Assembly: GCF_014805625.2 (NCBI RefSeq)
Contig: NW_023998457.1
Location: 5,299,218-5,363,217, forward strand
Length of the DNA: 64,000 nucleotides
Source: Glossina fuscipes
Taxonomy: Eukaryota; Arthropoda; Insecta; Diptera; Glossinidae
Reading direction: 5' to 3'
A model generated the notes under the pieces. The model did not search any database. It worked only from the letters and a program-made list of their open reading frames with translations, and was not told the origin of the DNA. Of this stretch, positions 1 to 11,034 are shown in pieces (the stretch's first letter is position 1; every line of letters begins with the position of its first letter). The translations under genes and the position numbers were made by a program.

Positions 1-1799
1 ATTCGATTTCGAACAGAGGCGAGAACGAAGAAGAAGATGGCACATCTACGATCTTCTAGTTTGAAACGTCGCCATAACAACATCAAAGGGACATTGAAGT
101 CTCTGTAACCGTCCGTAATTTGCCTATAGAGAAGCGGATTAGGCGTGGTTTATATCATTCACCGTTTAAATTACCTGACGAAGAAAGGCGATAGGCCGAG
201 GTATATAGAGTTTAATTATTTAATCTTTGTAACACAACTGAATATTTCAAGCCCTGGGACTAAACGATTAGTCATAATTCTGTAGGCAAGTTATTAATAA
301 ACGAAAATTCATGGAAAAAATGAGTGCGATTCGAACTATTTTTTTCGTCGTTAGGCCATAGCACGTCAGTGCAACAAATTCCATCAAAATATCTCACAAA
401 TAGCAACCAGTAGATCGAAGATAAGCGTAAAACACAGCTAGAGTAACAGACAAATTTGGATCGTTACATATATATGTCACATATATGCTTGCATTGGAAA
501 TGACGTAAAGATTTAAAAATACGGAACAAGTCGAAAAAAAGAACTTATCAGTGGTTTGGTGATTTCAAACATGATCGCACCCACGACGATGATCCATCCA
601 TATGAGATGGTTGCACCAGAAAATATCAAAAAAGTTTTAAATGATATTCTCGGTAATTGAAAAGTGAAGTTAGAAGTAGTAGCTAACAATACTAAAGATG
701 TCAACTCGCATTGTGTTCATTGTTTTGCGTAAGAGTTATGGCTGTAAGCAATTGTTTCCGTAGTGGACCAAATGCCCCAGTCGAAAATTGCACGAACTGA
801 AGTTCGGATGGAGGTAGCAATACGAAGAGCTCGTCCCCCGCGAGATTGGTTCCTACTTTAAGGATCGTGACAATGCCTTTTAAAGGAAAGGCATCGACAC
901 CCTAGAAAATGTTTAGACTTATGCATAAAAGGCGAATTCCCAAAAAAAAGATCTATTTTTTTATTTAGGGAATAAATGACCGATAACGTAACAATAAGGC
1001 CCCACATAGTCTTTAACAGATTTTTCTTAAGTACTTACCGACGCCTCACGTATGAAAACGTGCCATCATGCTTAGATTTGAAAGACCAGCGCTCATAAAG
1101 TAAGTACGAATTCTCGAATGTCGATGCACCAAGTTTTCAAACCTTGCTATAATCTAATAATTTCCCAAATTAATTAATGAAATCAAATCTACACTGAGCC
1201 AATAACAGACATAGGTTATATTAGTCGGTAAATGCGGAACGAATTATCCGTATCCGTAACGGTTAGAAAAGAGTTAGGAAGGAGTTACGAAGTGCCCGCA
1301 TCGTAATGGATACGCGACCAATCGGTGAACTACTTGACTTTACCGACTATGCACTCACTATAGCTACAACTATGCTTTACCGCACTAAAATATAAAATCG
1401 CGACTTAGCAGGTCCAACTCGCAATTACTCGAAACAATTCAGACCGAAAGTTTTCAAATAATAAAATTCCCTATCATCTAATTTTCCTCGTCTCCAGAAG
1501 TCCAGAGAAGTTCATCGTTATCGTCTGTTTAATGTGAAAGCAAATGTATATATATTTTGACATACCCAGCATAAAGAATTGTGGTATTTAGAAATTTCAC
1601 TTCGCTAGATGGTGTTGTCACTTCCGGCAAGTCAGTTATGACAACAGGCAACAACTGAAAAGAAAAAGTTTTAATTACAATATCGGGCTATAGCTTAATA
1701 ATTCCTAATCTCGTATTTAACATAAAAACGTTGTAGTAAACCATGGTTCACCGTAAAATAGCCTCTAGCGTCACTACGCTTAATACAGTTATTCATATG
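1..1799. other. Unassigned intergenic sequence
   Basis: No gene or recognisable repeat is visible. The stretch is AT-rich, with short stop-bounded frames only. It may contain old transposon sequence that I cannot place. Confidence 0.5.
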
Positions 1800-2125
1800 A
1801 CGACATTTTAGAATAGGGCGTTATATGAGAAGTGGTTAAAAGAATGGTCCGATTAGAACAATTTTCAAAGGCTTTCATCCTTGAGCGAAAGCATGTCAAA
1901 TATAATCAAAATATCTCAAAAATTTACGACCTACTGACCGCGCATAAGAACTCGAGGCCGACAGATAGATCGACCCATCGCAAGATATCGATCGACCTAG
2001 AATCACTTTCTGAATCCGTTATATACGTCCGCACAAATTTAATATACGTGCTTGTGCGAAAGTGGTGTAATAAGTTGGAATATTGTGATCGGGCAAGGAC
2101 GGCCAATAAATACGTTATATCAATT
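1800..2125 (-). repeat. Family A dispersed repeat, copy 1
   Basis: This is the reverse orientation of the family A block. It has the 'atatacgtccgcacaaatttaatatac' type end, read here as GTCCGCACAAATTTAATATA, followed by 'gtgcgaaagtggtgtaa'. It also has the block with AATGGTCCGATTAGAACA and a TCTCAAAAATTTACGACC stretch. Short open frames here are repeat-derived, not genes. Confidence 0.75.
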
Positions 2126-2164
2126 CGCCCAAGGTAATTTTTGTCCTAACTTCTTTACAAATTG

Positions 2165-2560
2165 TAAAAATTTTTCTTGTTCGCGGCACGTGGTATATTA
2201 AGTTTAAGCGCTTAAGGCAAACCCATCTTTTATTATACCGATCGATTCATAATCATAGTCTGAATTGATCTAAGCCTTTCTGCCCGTCTGTTCGTCTTAT
2301 GTCTGTCCATGTAAATTTGTGTTGAGTTAATTTAATGATATTTGGTACAGTGACGTGTTTTGACACAAGGGCGAACGCTATCATTTGGAAGTCGTTGAAA
2401 AGTCGTTATATGGAAAATAATCACAATTTGTAAAATTTCTCGTCTATGTACCACAACCGACCTAAGATATGCAAATTTTGGTAAAAAAGAGCATTTTTTT
2501 TATTATATGGGTAGTAACTGAAAGCCATCAAGTATTAAGTAAGGCCTGCTTTTATCCTCT
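2165..2560 (+). repeat. Family A dispersed repeat, copy 2
   Basis: Forward family A. In order it shows a degenerate 'gcacgtggtatattaag' head, TTATTATACCGATCGATTCA, a CTGCCCGTCTGTTCGTC tract, TACAGTGACGTGTTTTGACA and AAAAGTCGTTATATGGAAAA. It lies beside inverted copy 1, so the two form a loose inverted pair. Confidence 0.8.
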
Positions 2561-2954
2561 GTTGTATTTTACTTCAATGTTTGCGTTCTTTCACAAACAC
2601 ACAAATCTTGGATAAGTTTATGTAAAATATAATGAAGGGATAGAATAGAGATGAATCGCCGAAATGATGAGCAGCAATTTAATAAAATTAATGCTCTAAG
2701 CAATATTGCAGTGACATCACAAGTCATAAAGAATTTTTCTTTCATCAAAGCTTTTTCTTATGACTATTCCTTCAGAATATTAAAATTCACAAAAAAATCG
2801 AAATAACTTTTGCAAGAGTTTTGTTATTGTTTTCTTTACTGACTAGTACCGGACAACACAGCGCCAGAACACACCTCTAAAATATCTCATTTATATGTTT
2901 ATGTAGGCTTTACTTCATATTTTTTTCCCATTTTTCTTTTTTTTTATAATATGA

Positions 2955-3465
2955 ATATTGCGTATAATGTATCTTGTGCGGATGTATGCAACGCCTAGAA
3001 GGACTTAAGACTCGTCCCTTATTACACCGATCTAAATCATTTCTCAAAGGCTCTAAGTTTGTGAGTCGGTTTGTCTGTTCGTCTTGTACGTCTGTTTTCA
3101 ACTTTCACAGACCTTCGGATTCGTCTCTTATTATACCAATCGATCCTAAATCAATTTCTCAGCAGATTTTAGTTTATCAGTCATTCTGTCTATCCGCCTT
3201 GTATGTATGTGTTCAACTCGAAAGAACTGACGATGCGGAATTTGTATCACATAGATCAATTTTTTAGATCTCATCTAGGGGGTTATCATAAAGAGCAAGC
3301 CCATATATACAGAGAGAAACCATAATTTCTAGTTTTTTATGATGGAGACTGAAAAATAATAAAATTTTTCGGAAGTAAAATAAGTTAGCCGTCTCTCTTG
3401 AAAAGTATGCCTTTTACGGTTGGAAGCCATGGCCCACTATAATTTGCTTGGCTTGTTTTGATATC
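2955..3465 (+). repeat. Family A dispersed repeat, copy 3
   Basis: Forward copy starting at GTGCGGATGTATGCAACGCC and ending in the family A terminal block, CCCACTATAATTTGCTTGGC. The end overlaps the last codons of the minus-strand secreted-protein gene at 3414, so this insertion probably supplies that gene's C-terminus and 3' end. Confidence 0.8.
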
Positions 3466-4154
3466 AATTTTTCACTTACTTTCTTTTCATTCCATGATTC
3501 GGATTTGCGTTTAATACTTTTATACTTGATGGATTGTAATGAGAAACGGAAGCAAATTTTTGCTAAAAGACGATTTTGATCCAAATTGTTTGTTCGCAAA
3601 TCGAATATTTGATGATCGGATTTACACCAAAACGTACGACTATCGTCATTTTGATTTGCTTCCACATTTATTGTCCATTCAATATCATCGCACGCTAACG
3701 GATGATCGCCAAGAATATCTGATTTATATTGCAATCCATTGCCTGCACAGACAAGCGTCATATTTCGTTCATTTAGGATGACATGTTTTGTATCTGTACG
3801 CGTGCGCAGCAATCGTGGACAATCACGATCATGTGGCTTACAGTGTACTGCGACCGAAACGTCATAAGCAATTTCCCTAAGAAAAAATATTTGATTGTAT
3901 AAGAAATTCAGGTAAACTATAAACAAAAAACAAAATTATTTTTACTTAAATTTTGTAGCACAATAACCATTAACGACTTCGTCTTTTTGCAACTGTAAGT
4001 GATCGCTTACGTAAGGAATTTTAAACCAACTATCTCCGATTTTCTTTTCCCACAACGGAACATTTTCTTTATTCTCCGGTATTCGTAAGACGCAATCACC
4101 CCAAACTTTTGGCACAAAATAACAAATAATCGATAGAATTACAAACTTTATCAT
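3414..4154 (-). CDS. Secreted cysteine-containing protein, two exons, repeat-derived C-terminus
   Basis: The gene is assembled from two exons on the minus strand: exon 1 at 4154-3946 and exon 2 at 3876-3414, with a 69-bp intron (3945-3877) that has a GTAAAA donor and a TTTTTCTTAG acceptor. Joined they give exactly 224 codons including the stop, in frame across an AAG codon split by the intron. Residues 1-19 (MIKFVILSIICYFVPKVWG) are a clear signal peptide, and the mature chain would start DCVLRI. Several cysteines follow, for example in GYCATKFK, VHCKPHDRDC, LVCAG, LACDD and FWCKS. The overall pattern (C-x-L-x-I near the N-terminus, spaced cysteines, no nuclease core) faintly recalls the N-terminal region of fly DNA/RNA non-specific endonucleases, but I do not claim that family. 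The last 12-14 residues are read from the end of a dispersed repeat, so the gene may be truncated and possibly a pseudogene. Confidence 0.6.
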
Positions 4155-4334
4155 ATTTTATTAATTTTTTTTTTTTATTTTTCTCGAATTAATTCTTCAC
4201 TTGTAAGCTTTCTCTAAAAGACTGAATGAATTTTTTCATATCCCTTAGTGTCTTATATATAGTGGTCTGTGCCTTTGGAAATGCATCGAGAAATGGTAAA
4301 ACATACAGAACAGATATAAGCACATTGCAGAGCG

Positions 4335-5010
4335 CAATTTACCACTTGTGAGACGGTATCGGAGGTATATTAATTTTGTGCGGCCGTATGTAACAAGCAG
4401 AAGAGTTTAAGGTAAACCCAAGTTTTATCACCCCCATCGATTTGGAATCATTTTCTACCTGTCTGTCCGACCATCTGTCCATTGGTACATTGACGTGCTT
4501 TGACCCAAGGAAGAACGCTATTGAAAATGATTCGGATCGGTTCATTTTTTCGACCACTCCCTCTTTTAAAGTCCTATTTTGAAACCACTTTATATGGAAA
4601 ACACTTGCAATTTACAAAAATTCTTCGACAAAATTCGTTTTGTAATAGTAGTTGGACATTATAAATTGGTATGAAAAATTTGACTAGATTGGGATAATTT
4701 TTTCAACTCTCTCTCATATAATTATTCCTACGAAAACTGAGTCTTTTTATTGTAAAAAGGTATAATTTTTAATATTTCATAATGAAAATTAGTTCATATT
4801 AGTAAATTGATATAGAAATCAATCTTACCGAATTTGGATTATATAGGTCTATTTGTTTGACAGCTTGGGCCTTCATGAAACGTACGCCTTTGCATGAAAA
4901 TAATGTGTAACTTTTGGGGCACTATTACCGAAAGGACTGAATAACTATATGAGGCAAAGCAGTGTAGGGTATCTAAGATTAAAATGTACACACTTGTTTG
5001 ATTTGATAAA
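4335..5010 (+). repeat. Family A dispersed repeat, copy 4
   Basis: Forward copy. It begins ACCACTTGTGAGACGGTATC, continues through a CTGTCTGTCCGACC tract, GACCCAAGGAAGAACGCTAT and ATTTTTTCGACCACTCC, and reaches the internal 'atgaaacgtacgcctttgcatg' stretch. The terminal block is not obvious, so it is probably truncated at its right end. Confidence 0.8.
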
Positions 5011-5189
5011 TAGATAGTGGTCTTTACAAATGTGAAAGCAATCACAAATGGTTTTCAAAAGTTACAAATTGAAACATTGGGAGCTTCTGACGGAGTATGT
5101 TCGCAATGAGTAATAACGTAGTACACTTATAAAAATTCATCATTATTCATAGAATTATTATTTGATATGTTACTTGCGTTACGTTACGA

Positions 5190-5925
5190 GTGTGAAATTT
5201 GCGTAGCCGGGTTAATGACCATAGATTAAGCTTTGTTGGCATGTGTTTGCATATTTTAAGGTACACGTTGACCCGACTTCTGCATTTCCTCCAGATGGCT
5301 ATCTTCGTGAAGACATTTAAGCTTTTTCATCAGATTTTTGAACATCACTCCCCTAGCGGGATTATTCAAACAGGGTTAACATGGTACATCCTTCGATCGA
5401 CAGCTCCGTACTTGCTCATTTCATTACTATTGATATATAGGTTTCTGATTAGGGAGACATCCATGATGTAAATTTGCTTGTTATTGTTGTCAAATGAAGC
5501 GATGCCAGGTGGATTAATCAGTTCTAAGTTGTCTATCCCAATAGAAAATGAAACCATTGTTGCCCAACACGCTGTGGATATTTGTCGGTTCTATGATATA
5601 GTTGAGGACAATATTGGATAGCCACGTATCACATATTCAATTGTCTTCCCAGTGACTTTACACTTCCGACATTTATCTGCCCCCCCGGCCTCATGAAATA
5701 TATATTCCCTATAATTTCACGTTGCTATTTCACTGTCATGAATAGCTCGCGGTTCCCATAAGTAGATGGTACCAGCCATAAACTCGAATAATGGACATTT
5801 ATTTTCTCACTAACCATTTCGTTATGACATCTACCATTTAGTTCCTTTCTCTTCAGTTTTAACGCTGATGAGACGTCATATTCGCTACATGTCCGGAAAT
5901 ATTTTCGAAACTTTTTCATTTAATC
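5190..5925 (-). pseudogene. Non-LTR retrotransposon C-terminal relic (restriction-like-endonuclease type)
   Basis: Read on the minus strand, 5919-5725 and then about 5690-5350 give the order expected for the end of a reverse-transcriptase polyprotein that has a restriction-like endonuclease. First comes a KRKELNGRCHNEMVSEKIN stretch with a following SSLWL. Next is a zinc-knuckle-like ADKCRKCKVTGKTIEYV, where the family usually has C-x2-C-x7-8-H-x4-C but the His and last Cys here are Tyr. Last is NPPGIASFDNNNKQIYIMDV followed by SKYG, matching the PD-x(12-14)-D...KY endonuclease pattern with the PD degraded to PG. Stops and frame changes break it. Assignment to this broad class (R2/Dong-like) rests on motif order only. 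Confidence 0.55.
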
Positions 5926-6479
5926 TCAATGGTCAAAAATTGAAATAAAAATTCTTTTAGGAAACCATTGGAATGAATCGAACACAGCTTTTGATCTTTA
6001 CAATTGGTATGTAAATCGCTATATCTTGATCTTTAATTCATAGTTAAAGCAGAGAGAAAAAACCTTATTTTTCTATATAATTTTTCTAACTGTATATAAC
6101 ACTGGTAAACAGACAATTAGAATCGTCATCCGATTGTTTGCTATGAATCAGATAGATTTTACTACAACTGTTTTTAAATATGTACAGCATATCCAAAGTG
6201 CCATTGAAGTGTGTCCAAAGTCATTTAGGTTAGTTAAGTTAAGTCTATACCTAAGTTAAATTGAAGAAGAGCTATGAAAATTAAAAGTTTAAAAGAGATG
6301 GAACCAAGGTCAACCGTAAGATATCCTACACTACTTCCCTTAGTGCACTTGTTCACTTGTTTTGGTTATAAGACATCGAAAATTACACATTATCGCCATG
6401 CAAAGGTATACTTTCATCGAAGCACGCCTGTTGGAAGATGCCAAAAACGTCACCTTACTTGATTCAATTTGAGCAAACT
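5926..6479. other. Unassigned intergenic sequence
   Basis: AT-rich sequence with no gene or repeat that I can name. It separates the retrotransposon relic from the next family A copy. Confidence 0.4.
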
Positions 6480-7370
6480 TAATTTACTTTGCAAAAACTT
6501 AGATAATTTTTAGTTCCCGTCATAGACAACTGGCAATTAGACCTTCTTTGCTTGCTTTTCATCATAACCTCTTTAAATATTTGGGACTAAAAAAATGGAC
6601 CTAGGTGATCCAAATTCCCTGTCGTTAATTGTTTTGTTTTGCTAGACTGCTACTATGAACTAATTTTCCTCATAATATATTACAAATTAGAACATTTTCT
6701 AAGGGACATAGTATTCAAAAGAAACCTTATATTGAATTGGATGCAAGAAATAGATCAATGTAGCCCACCTAACTTTGATGCCAAATATTTATCATAAAAC
6801 ATTAACAATTAGGCCTTAAGGGTTTACATTTCCTGAGGATCCTTAAATGCGGTGGCGTCCATACAGATAGACCGACATTCCGTAAGGTTCACATCTTTGG
6901 CAATTCACTGTTGTGAACCAATGTTCACCATGAAATATTGAGATTTAGACCTATGAAGAACGAGTTTGAGTATGAAGAATTAGTTTTTTTACGAACGGTG
7001 GTATCAGCGGCGGTTCGAAATTGCTTGAATTGCAAATTTGCTCTAGCCGAACCATTTTCATACCAATTTAGAACATCGAAGTACGATTACTAAGCGACTT
7101 TTATCGAAAAATTGTAGAAATTTCAACTGTTTTCCTTATAACAACTTTTCAAAATAAGGCGTTATATGGGAAGAGGTTTACAATGTGTATGGATTTGCAC
7201 CATTTTCAAGGGCATGTCAATGCACCAAAATTTCATCAATATATTTCAAAAATTGCGAGCTGTTGCTGTACGCAAAAATGCTTGGAAAGTGAACAAACGG
7301 ACAGACCAGTTTAGATCAATGCGAGAAACAGTTAAATCGGCTCTTCCACTAATCAGAGAAAAACCAAACA
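6480..7370 (-). repeat. Family A dispersed repeat, copy 5
   Basis: A long reverse copy. It contains ATGGACCTAGGTGATCCAAA, the TTTAGAACATCGAAGTACGA block, AAAATAAGGCGTTATATGGG, a TCAATGCACCAAAATTTCATC block and the inverted 'cggacagacc' tract near its right end. It abuts family B copy 1. Confidence 0.8.
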
Positions 7371-7384
7371 ATTTGGTCCTTATT

Positions 7385-8120
7385 ATACACATCACCGACA
7401 TATCAGAGATATATTCACTTTCTCAAAACGTTTGCAACTCCCAGAAGGAAATTTCAGTACTGAAACGGACCAACGGGTCGAAGCACTCGCTTACAGTACC
7501 ATATAAAATGAGGACACCTCTTTTCTTGAAAATGAATAAAAATTGATTTTTGGCTCATTACCCAAGAGTTACAGTAGATAAATCCACAAACATTTGAACA
7601 CCGCGCCTACCACAATGTGTCAAAATTTAGCCTTTTTTTTAATACTTATATAATGGGCAGAAGTCAGTTTCAAACAGCACCATAAATTATATAAATTCTT
7701 GACCGGTTTCAAATTCAGGATGCACCAAAACATGTCCGTCTGTTCGTCTGCCCATCTGTCCGTCTGCATATTGTGTAGTATCGGTGGTAAAGATTCTCTC
7801 GTTCGCAAAAAATTTGCTAAAGAAAGTGAAAATATCTTAAATCGGTCAAACGACAGGCCTACATTGCCCACATGCATATCCGATAAAAACTGTGATCACT
7901 TTTGGTTTCTGCGTTTGTTGCTTCTTATTCATAAAATATAGCACATAGATTGTGCAAATTTCCACTTTTATTCTAAAAATAGAAAATATCAACCGCGCCC
8001 ACCCAATATATAATAGAGCATAACAATTTAGTTCTTCAGTTTTTTGTAGTCTATTCTTTGGGTAAAGGTGATGGGTATAAAGGATTCGGTCACGTCCGAA
8101 TATAATCTTCTAAGTTATGT
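7385..8120 (+). repeat. Family B dispersed repeat, copy 1
   Basis: Near-complete family B copy. It starts at the CATCACCGACATATC end and passes GTTTGCAACTCCCAGAAGGA, GCTCATTACCCAAGAGTTAC, CATGTCCGTCTGTTCGTCTG and TTCTCTCGTTCGCAAAAAAT. It finishes with GGTGATGGGTATAAAGGATT and CGTCCGAATATAATCTTCTA. The 126-residue and 80-residue frames seen here are fortuitous. Confidence 0.8.
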
Positions 8121-8139
8121 CTTGTAAGGACTTGTCAAA

Positions 8140-8310
8140 TTGAGGAATTGTATAGGGAATGCTCGAAAAAAGGGTCTGATCGGAATCATGGTCAATTACG
8201 TTCGTCTTTGGGTCAAAGCATGTCACTGTCCCAAATTTACTGCAAAGTCAGTCGAGTCAAGAGAGTTGAATCGTAATAGTCCAACGGGTCGGACCAGAAC
8301 AATCCGTGTA
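8140..8310 (-). repeat. Family A fragment, copy 6
   Basis: Short reverse fragment with GTTCGTCTTTGGGTCAAAGC, ATGTCACTGTCCCAAATTTA and a GGTCGGACC tail. It abuts the LTR-like piece that starts about 8310. Confidence 0.65.
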
Positions 8311-8450
8311 CATATAAGTTCCAGTAAATAATTTATAATTAGATCTCCTAAGAATTGTGAATAAAACCTATGCTATGCCCAAAAATCACAATTCAGCGGT
8401 ACGAAGTCAATCTCAAAAGAAGTCGAATATAAACGTAAGACGTCACGGAC
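8310..8450 (+). repeat. LTR-like fragment (third relative of 33.5 and 53.4 kb pieces)
   Basis: ATATAAGTTCCAGTAAATAA, GTGAATAAAACCTATGCTAT, ACAATTCAGCGGTACGAAGT and CTCAAAAGAAGTCGAATATA line up in order with the right half of the piece at 53405-53760. The AATAAA and the following conserved block look like the R-U5 part of a solo LTR. No coding region is attached. Confidence 0.5.
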
Positions 8451-8850
8451 GGCATTTCGTCAATATAAATATCTAATCTGTGGGATCTTGCTGCTCTTCC
8501 TGATATTTTTTAGGTCCTTAGACGCTTTCTACCTATTCTATGGTTCGTAGTCTACCTACTATTTTCTAGATACATGTTATTCATATGCATATTTATCTGG
8601 AAATTCTAGGCAGTTGGCTGACGGATGCCGAATAAAATGTAGTGACAAAATCATAAGCACCAAACTTTTCCAACATTAAGCGTTCATATGATGTCTAGGG
8701 ATATAATTAGTGGTCCCGATACACAAGTGGCCTTAGATGCCCCCCCGCCCCTTGCCACCTTTCACCCCTTTTGCAGAAAGTGTAAATGTAAAATTATTTT
8801 TATTTTTTTTTTGTTAAATACACGAAATTAACGTTTATTTGCAGTTAAAA
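8450..8850. other. Unassigned 3' flank of dgt6
   Basis: No gene is seen. The minus-strand dgt6 polyadenylation signal lies inside the right edge (8834-8839). Confidence 0.4.
8834..8839 (-). terminator. AATAAA polyadenylation signal of dgt6
   Basis: TTTATT on the plus strand is AATAAA in the dgt6 direction, 13-18 bases beyond the stop codon. This would give a very short 3' UTR. Confidence 0.55.
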
Positions 8851-8851
8851 G

Positions 8852-10747
8852 TTACATAATAATATCGTTTAAGACGCTATCACTAGTGTTAGACAAAGCA
8901 TCATCGTCACAATCATATTTGAAGTCATGCTCAAAGACATTAAAAATCCGTTGATCCTTATTCGGTGCAAATGTCTCGCCAATGGCTTCATCTATATCGT
9001 CAGATTTTTTATCGAATCTCTTTAACTCATTATTCACTTCATCATTGAGTTTTAAAGACTGGTCAATATTTAAAGTTACCAAGGGATTCAAAAGTCCCGA
9101 TGGACTCATACTTAAATTATTGAAATTCGCCGATTCATTTGGTAACTCTTCTATAGTGGGTAATTTTTTAAAGTGCATCAGAGATCTGATGTCGTTCTTA
9201 TTCATATTGCGAATGCGATTGTTTGTCTTTGCATTGAATAGCGTAGGTGATAAAGCAGCGACTGGCTGAGTAGTATTTTCGAATTCAGATGAGCAACTTT
9301 TCGGATCTGGTAAACTTTCCATTTCTTTAGTTAACATATTTATGCCACGGTTATAATTTTCCTTTTCCTCATTAGGCAACGGTGTCCATTTAAGTTTCAA
9401 CGGTGACGAGGTTTCAAATTTCGAAACATTTCCGGATTTTTGTAGTGTTTTTAATAATTTACTAGGATCAATAAGTTTACATTCTTTTAAAATTGGTCCT
9501 TGGTCCAGTTTTGATACATCGTAATCACATTGGTCATCGGCATCGAAGAGAGAGATACGTGGCATAGCATAAGTGTTACTTGCATCAATTTTTATAGAAG
9601 GTGTTCTTATTAAATTCATTTGCGTATTGTTTTTCTCATTTTCAGAATTGGAAATTGGAGTACTATGGGGAAATATCTGTTTGCTGGCGCTTATCATCTT
9701 TCGAAAGTCGGTAAGTTCTGCATCCCTTTGTAATAATTCATTTTGCAAATCATTCAATTTATCTATTAGCCATTTTGGTGGGCATAAGGCTTGCTGGTCA
9801 TAAGATAATTGCGCCTGAATACGATCATGTAAGCCATTATATATGGATATCAAACTATTTATGCCCATTTCGTCCTTCGGAAATTTCATGATTGACAGAT
9901 CTTCGGGTAATTGTTGAAAATGTTGATAAAGAGATTCTATATCACTCTTATTGGTTACTTCTTTCGAATGGAAGTCATCGAGAATTCGCTTTGCTTCTAC
10001 AATATTTTCTTCCATTTTCAAGACTTGATAACGTTTAATGCCGTATTGAGATGAATGCAAAGTCTGAACATGTGATTCGAATTTTTCCAAAAAAACATCA
10101 CTTAATAACATCTCAACACTGCATCCTGTTTCTGCCGCCAATAGATTTAATTGTTCACGAATAAGATTCGTTTTATCAATGATTGAATGTTGATTGACTT
10201 TACTCATAGTCTCTAAATATGCTGATGCGTATTCTTTAAACAAAGCATCTTTCTTAATAAGACTTCTTATATCTGCATTGGATACTTCATGCTTTTTTTC
10301 AAAATTATCGCCCAAATATTTTTCTCTTTGTTTTATCAATTCTTGTATAATGAAATTCACAAAATCCATCATGAATGTAATAAATTTCATTCCACCGGGC
10401 TTAACGCCTAAATACGCATTAATTGTTTTCAAATTTAACTTGTATTTCTCATTAAGAAATTTTATATAGATGATTGCATTTGCGCGAAAATCGATTTCCG
10501 ATCTTTTATCATTGATTGGCCAAAAGAAACGTTTCTTAAATTCCACAGGATCGAAGATACGAAATAAATATGATATGACTTCAAGAAATGCATTTTGATT
10601 GACTGTAATGAACATTACATTGGATAAACATTTTCGCATTCCTTCCTCCGGCGGATATAGTTTGGTTAGACCCAATAATTTCTGATACAGTTTCGCACTC
10701 AATTCTCTTTCTACTGCTGCGTAAGGATTAATTGTCAAGCGACGCAT
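8852..10747 (-). CDS. dgt6: HAUS augmin-like complex subunit 6 (Dgt6)
   Basis: A single uninterrupted exon encodes 631 residues. Residues about 5-220 match the HAUS6 N-terminal domain: YLFRIFDPVEFKKRFFWPI near 60-78 (the invariant FWPI), DKRSEIDFR at 80-88, and VKPGGMKFITFMMDFVNFII at 115-134, equivalent to the family's SPGGxKFI segment. Residues about 220-360 are charged and helical, with coiled-coil potential. The rest is Ser/Asn/Asp-rich and poorly conserved, as in fly Dgt6. From the family, this subunit is part of augmin, which recruits gamma-tubulin to spindle microtubules and drives microtubule branching in mitosis; it would act at the spindle. The length is close to the Drosophila protein. 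The first Met lies immediately before the conserved domain, and no upstream in-frame extension is needed. No TATA box is evident. There are no frameshifts, so the gene looks functional. Confidence 0.9.
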   Translation of the reverse strand: MRRLTINPYAAVERELSAKLYQKLLGLTKLYPPEEGMRKCLSNVMFITVNQNAFLEVISYLFRIFDPVEFKKRFFWPINDKRSEIDFRANAIIYIKFLNEKYKLNLKTINAYLGVKPGGMKFITFMMDFVNFIIQELIKQREKYLGDNFEKKHEVSNADIRSLIKKDALFKEYASAYLETMSKVNQHSIIDKTNLIREQLNLLAAETGCSVEMLLSDVFLEKFESHVQTLHSSQYGIKRYQVLKMEENIVEAKRILDDFHSKEVTNKSDIESLYQHFQQLPEDLSIMKFPKDEMGINSLISIYNGLHDRIQAQLSYDQQALCPPKWLIDKLNDLQNELLQRDAELTDFRKMISASKQIFPHSTPISNSENEKNNTQMNLIRTPSIKIDASNTYAMPRISLFDADDQCDYDVSKLDQGPILKECKLIDPSKLLKTLQKSGNVSKFETSSPLKLKWTPLPNEEKENYNRGINMLTKEMESLPDPKSCSSEFENTTQPVAALSPTLFNAKTNNRIRNMNKNDIRSLMHFKKLPTIEELPNESANFNNLSMSPSGLLNPLVTLNIDQSLKLNDEVNNELKRFDKKSDDIDEAIGETFAPNKDQRIFNVFEHDFKYDCDDDALSNTSDSVLNDIIM

Positions 10748-10798
10748 TTTATATATTTTTGAAAAAATCGAATGAAAATCTTACGAATCAATAAATAG

Positions 10799-10963
10799 CT
10801 AAAAACTGTTACTGAAAAATCTATCCGTCAGAAATTTTATGTCGCGACAGCAAAAATTTTCAAAGATGAAAGTTGCCAGAAAGATGAACTTGTAAAAAGT
10901 ACTTGCACAGAAGAAATTAAGGCGTTAGCAGAAGTGAAAAATTTTGCTGTAAATACTGCCTGA
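10799..10963 (+). other. Short coding-like open segment divergent from dgt6
   Basis: After a TAG at 10796, 54 codons stay open to a TGA at 10961-10963. The composition is strikingly protein-like (for example KIFKDESCQKDELVKSTC and EEIKALAEVKNFAVNTA), but there is no in-frame ATG. It could be a terminal exon or a relic of a divergent gene. I do not recognise the peptide, and chance is possible at this length. Confidence 0.25.
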
Positions 10964-11034
10964 AAGGTAGCTTCAATGTTATTTAATCCATAGAAGCTTT
11001 TCCGTCACTTCGTCGACCTCTTGCTGCAAGATAA

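Noticed and set aside
1832..2137. 101-residue plus-strand frame
   Set aside because: Falls within family A copy 1; composition follows the repeat.
7166..7546. 126-residue plus-strand frame
   Set aside because: Spans the junction of family A copy 5 and family B copy 1, with no protein features.
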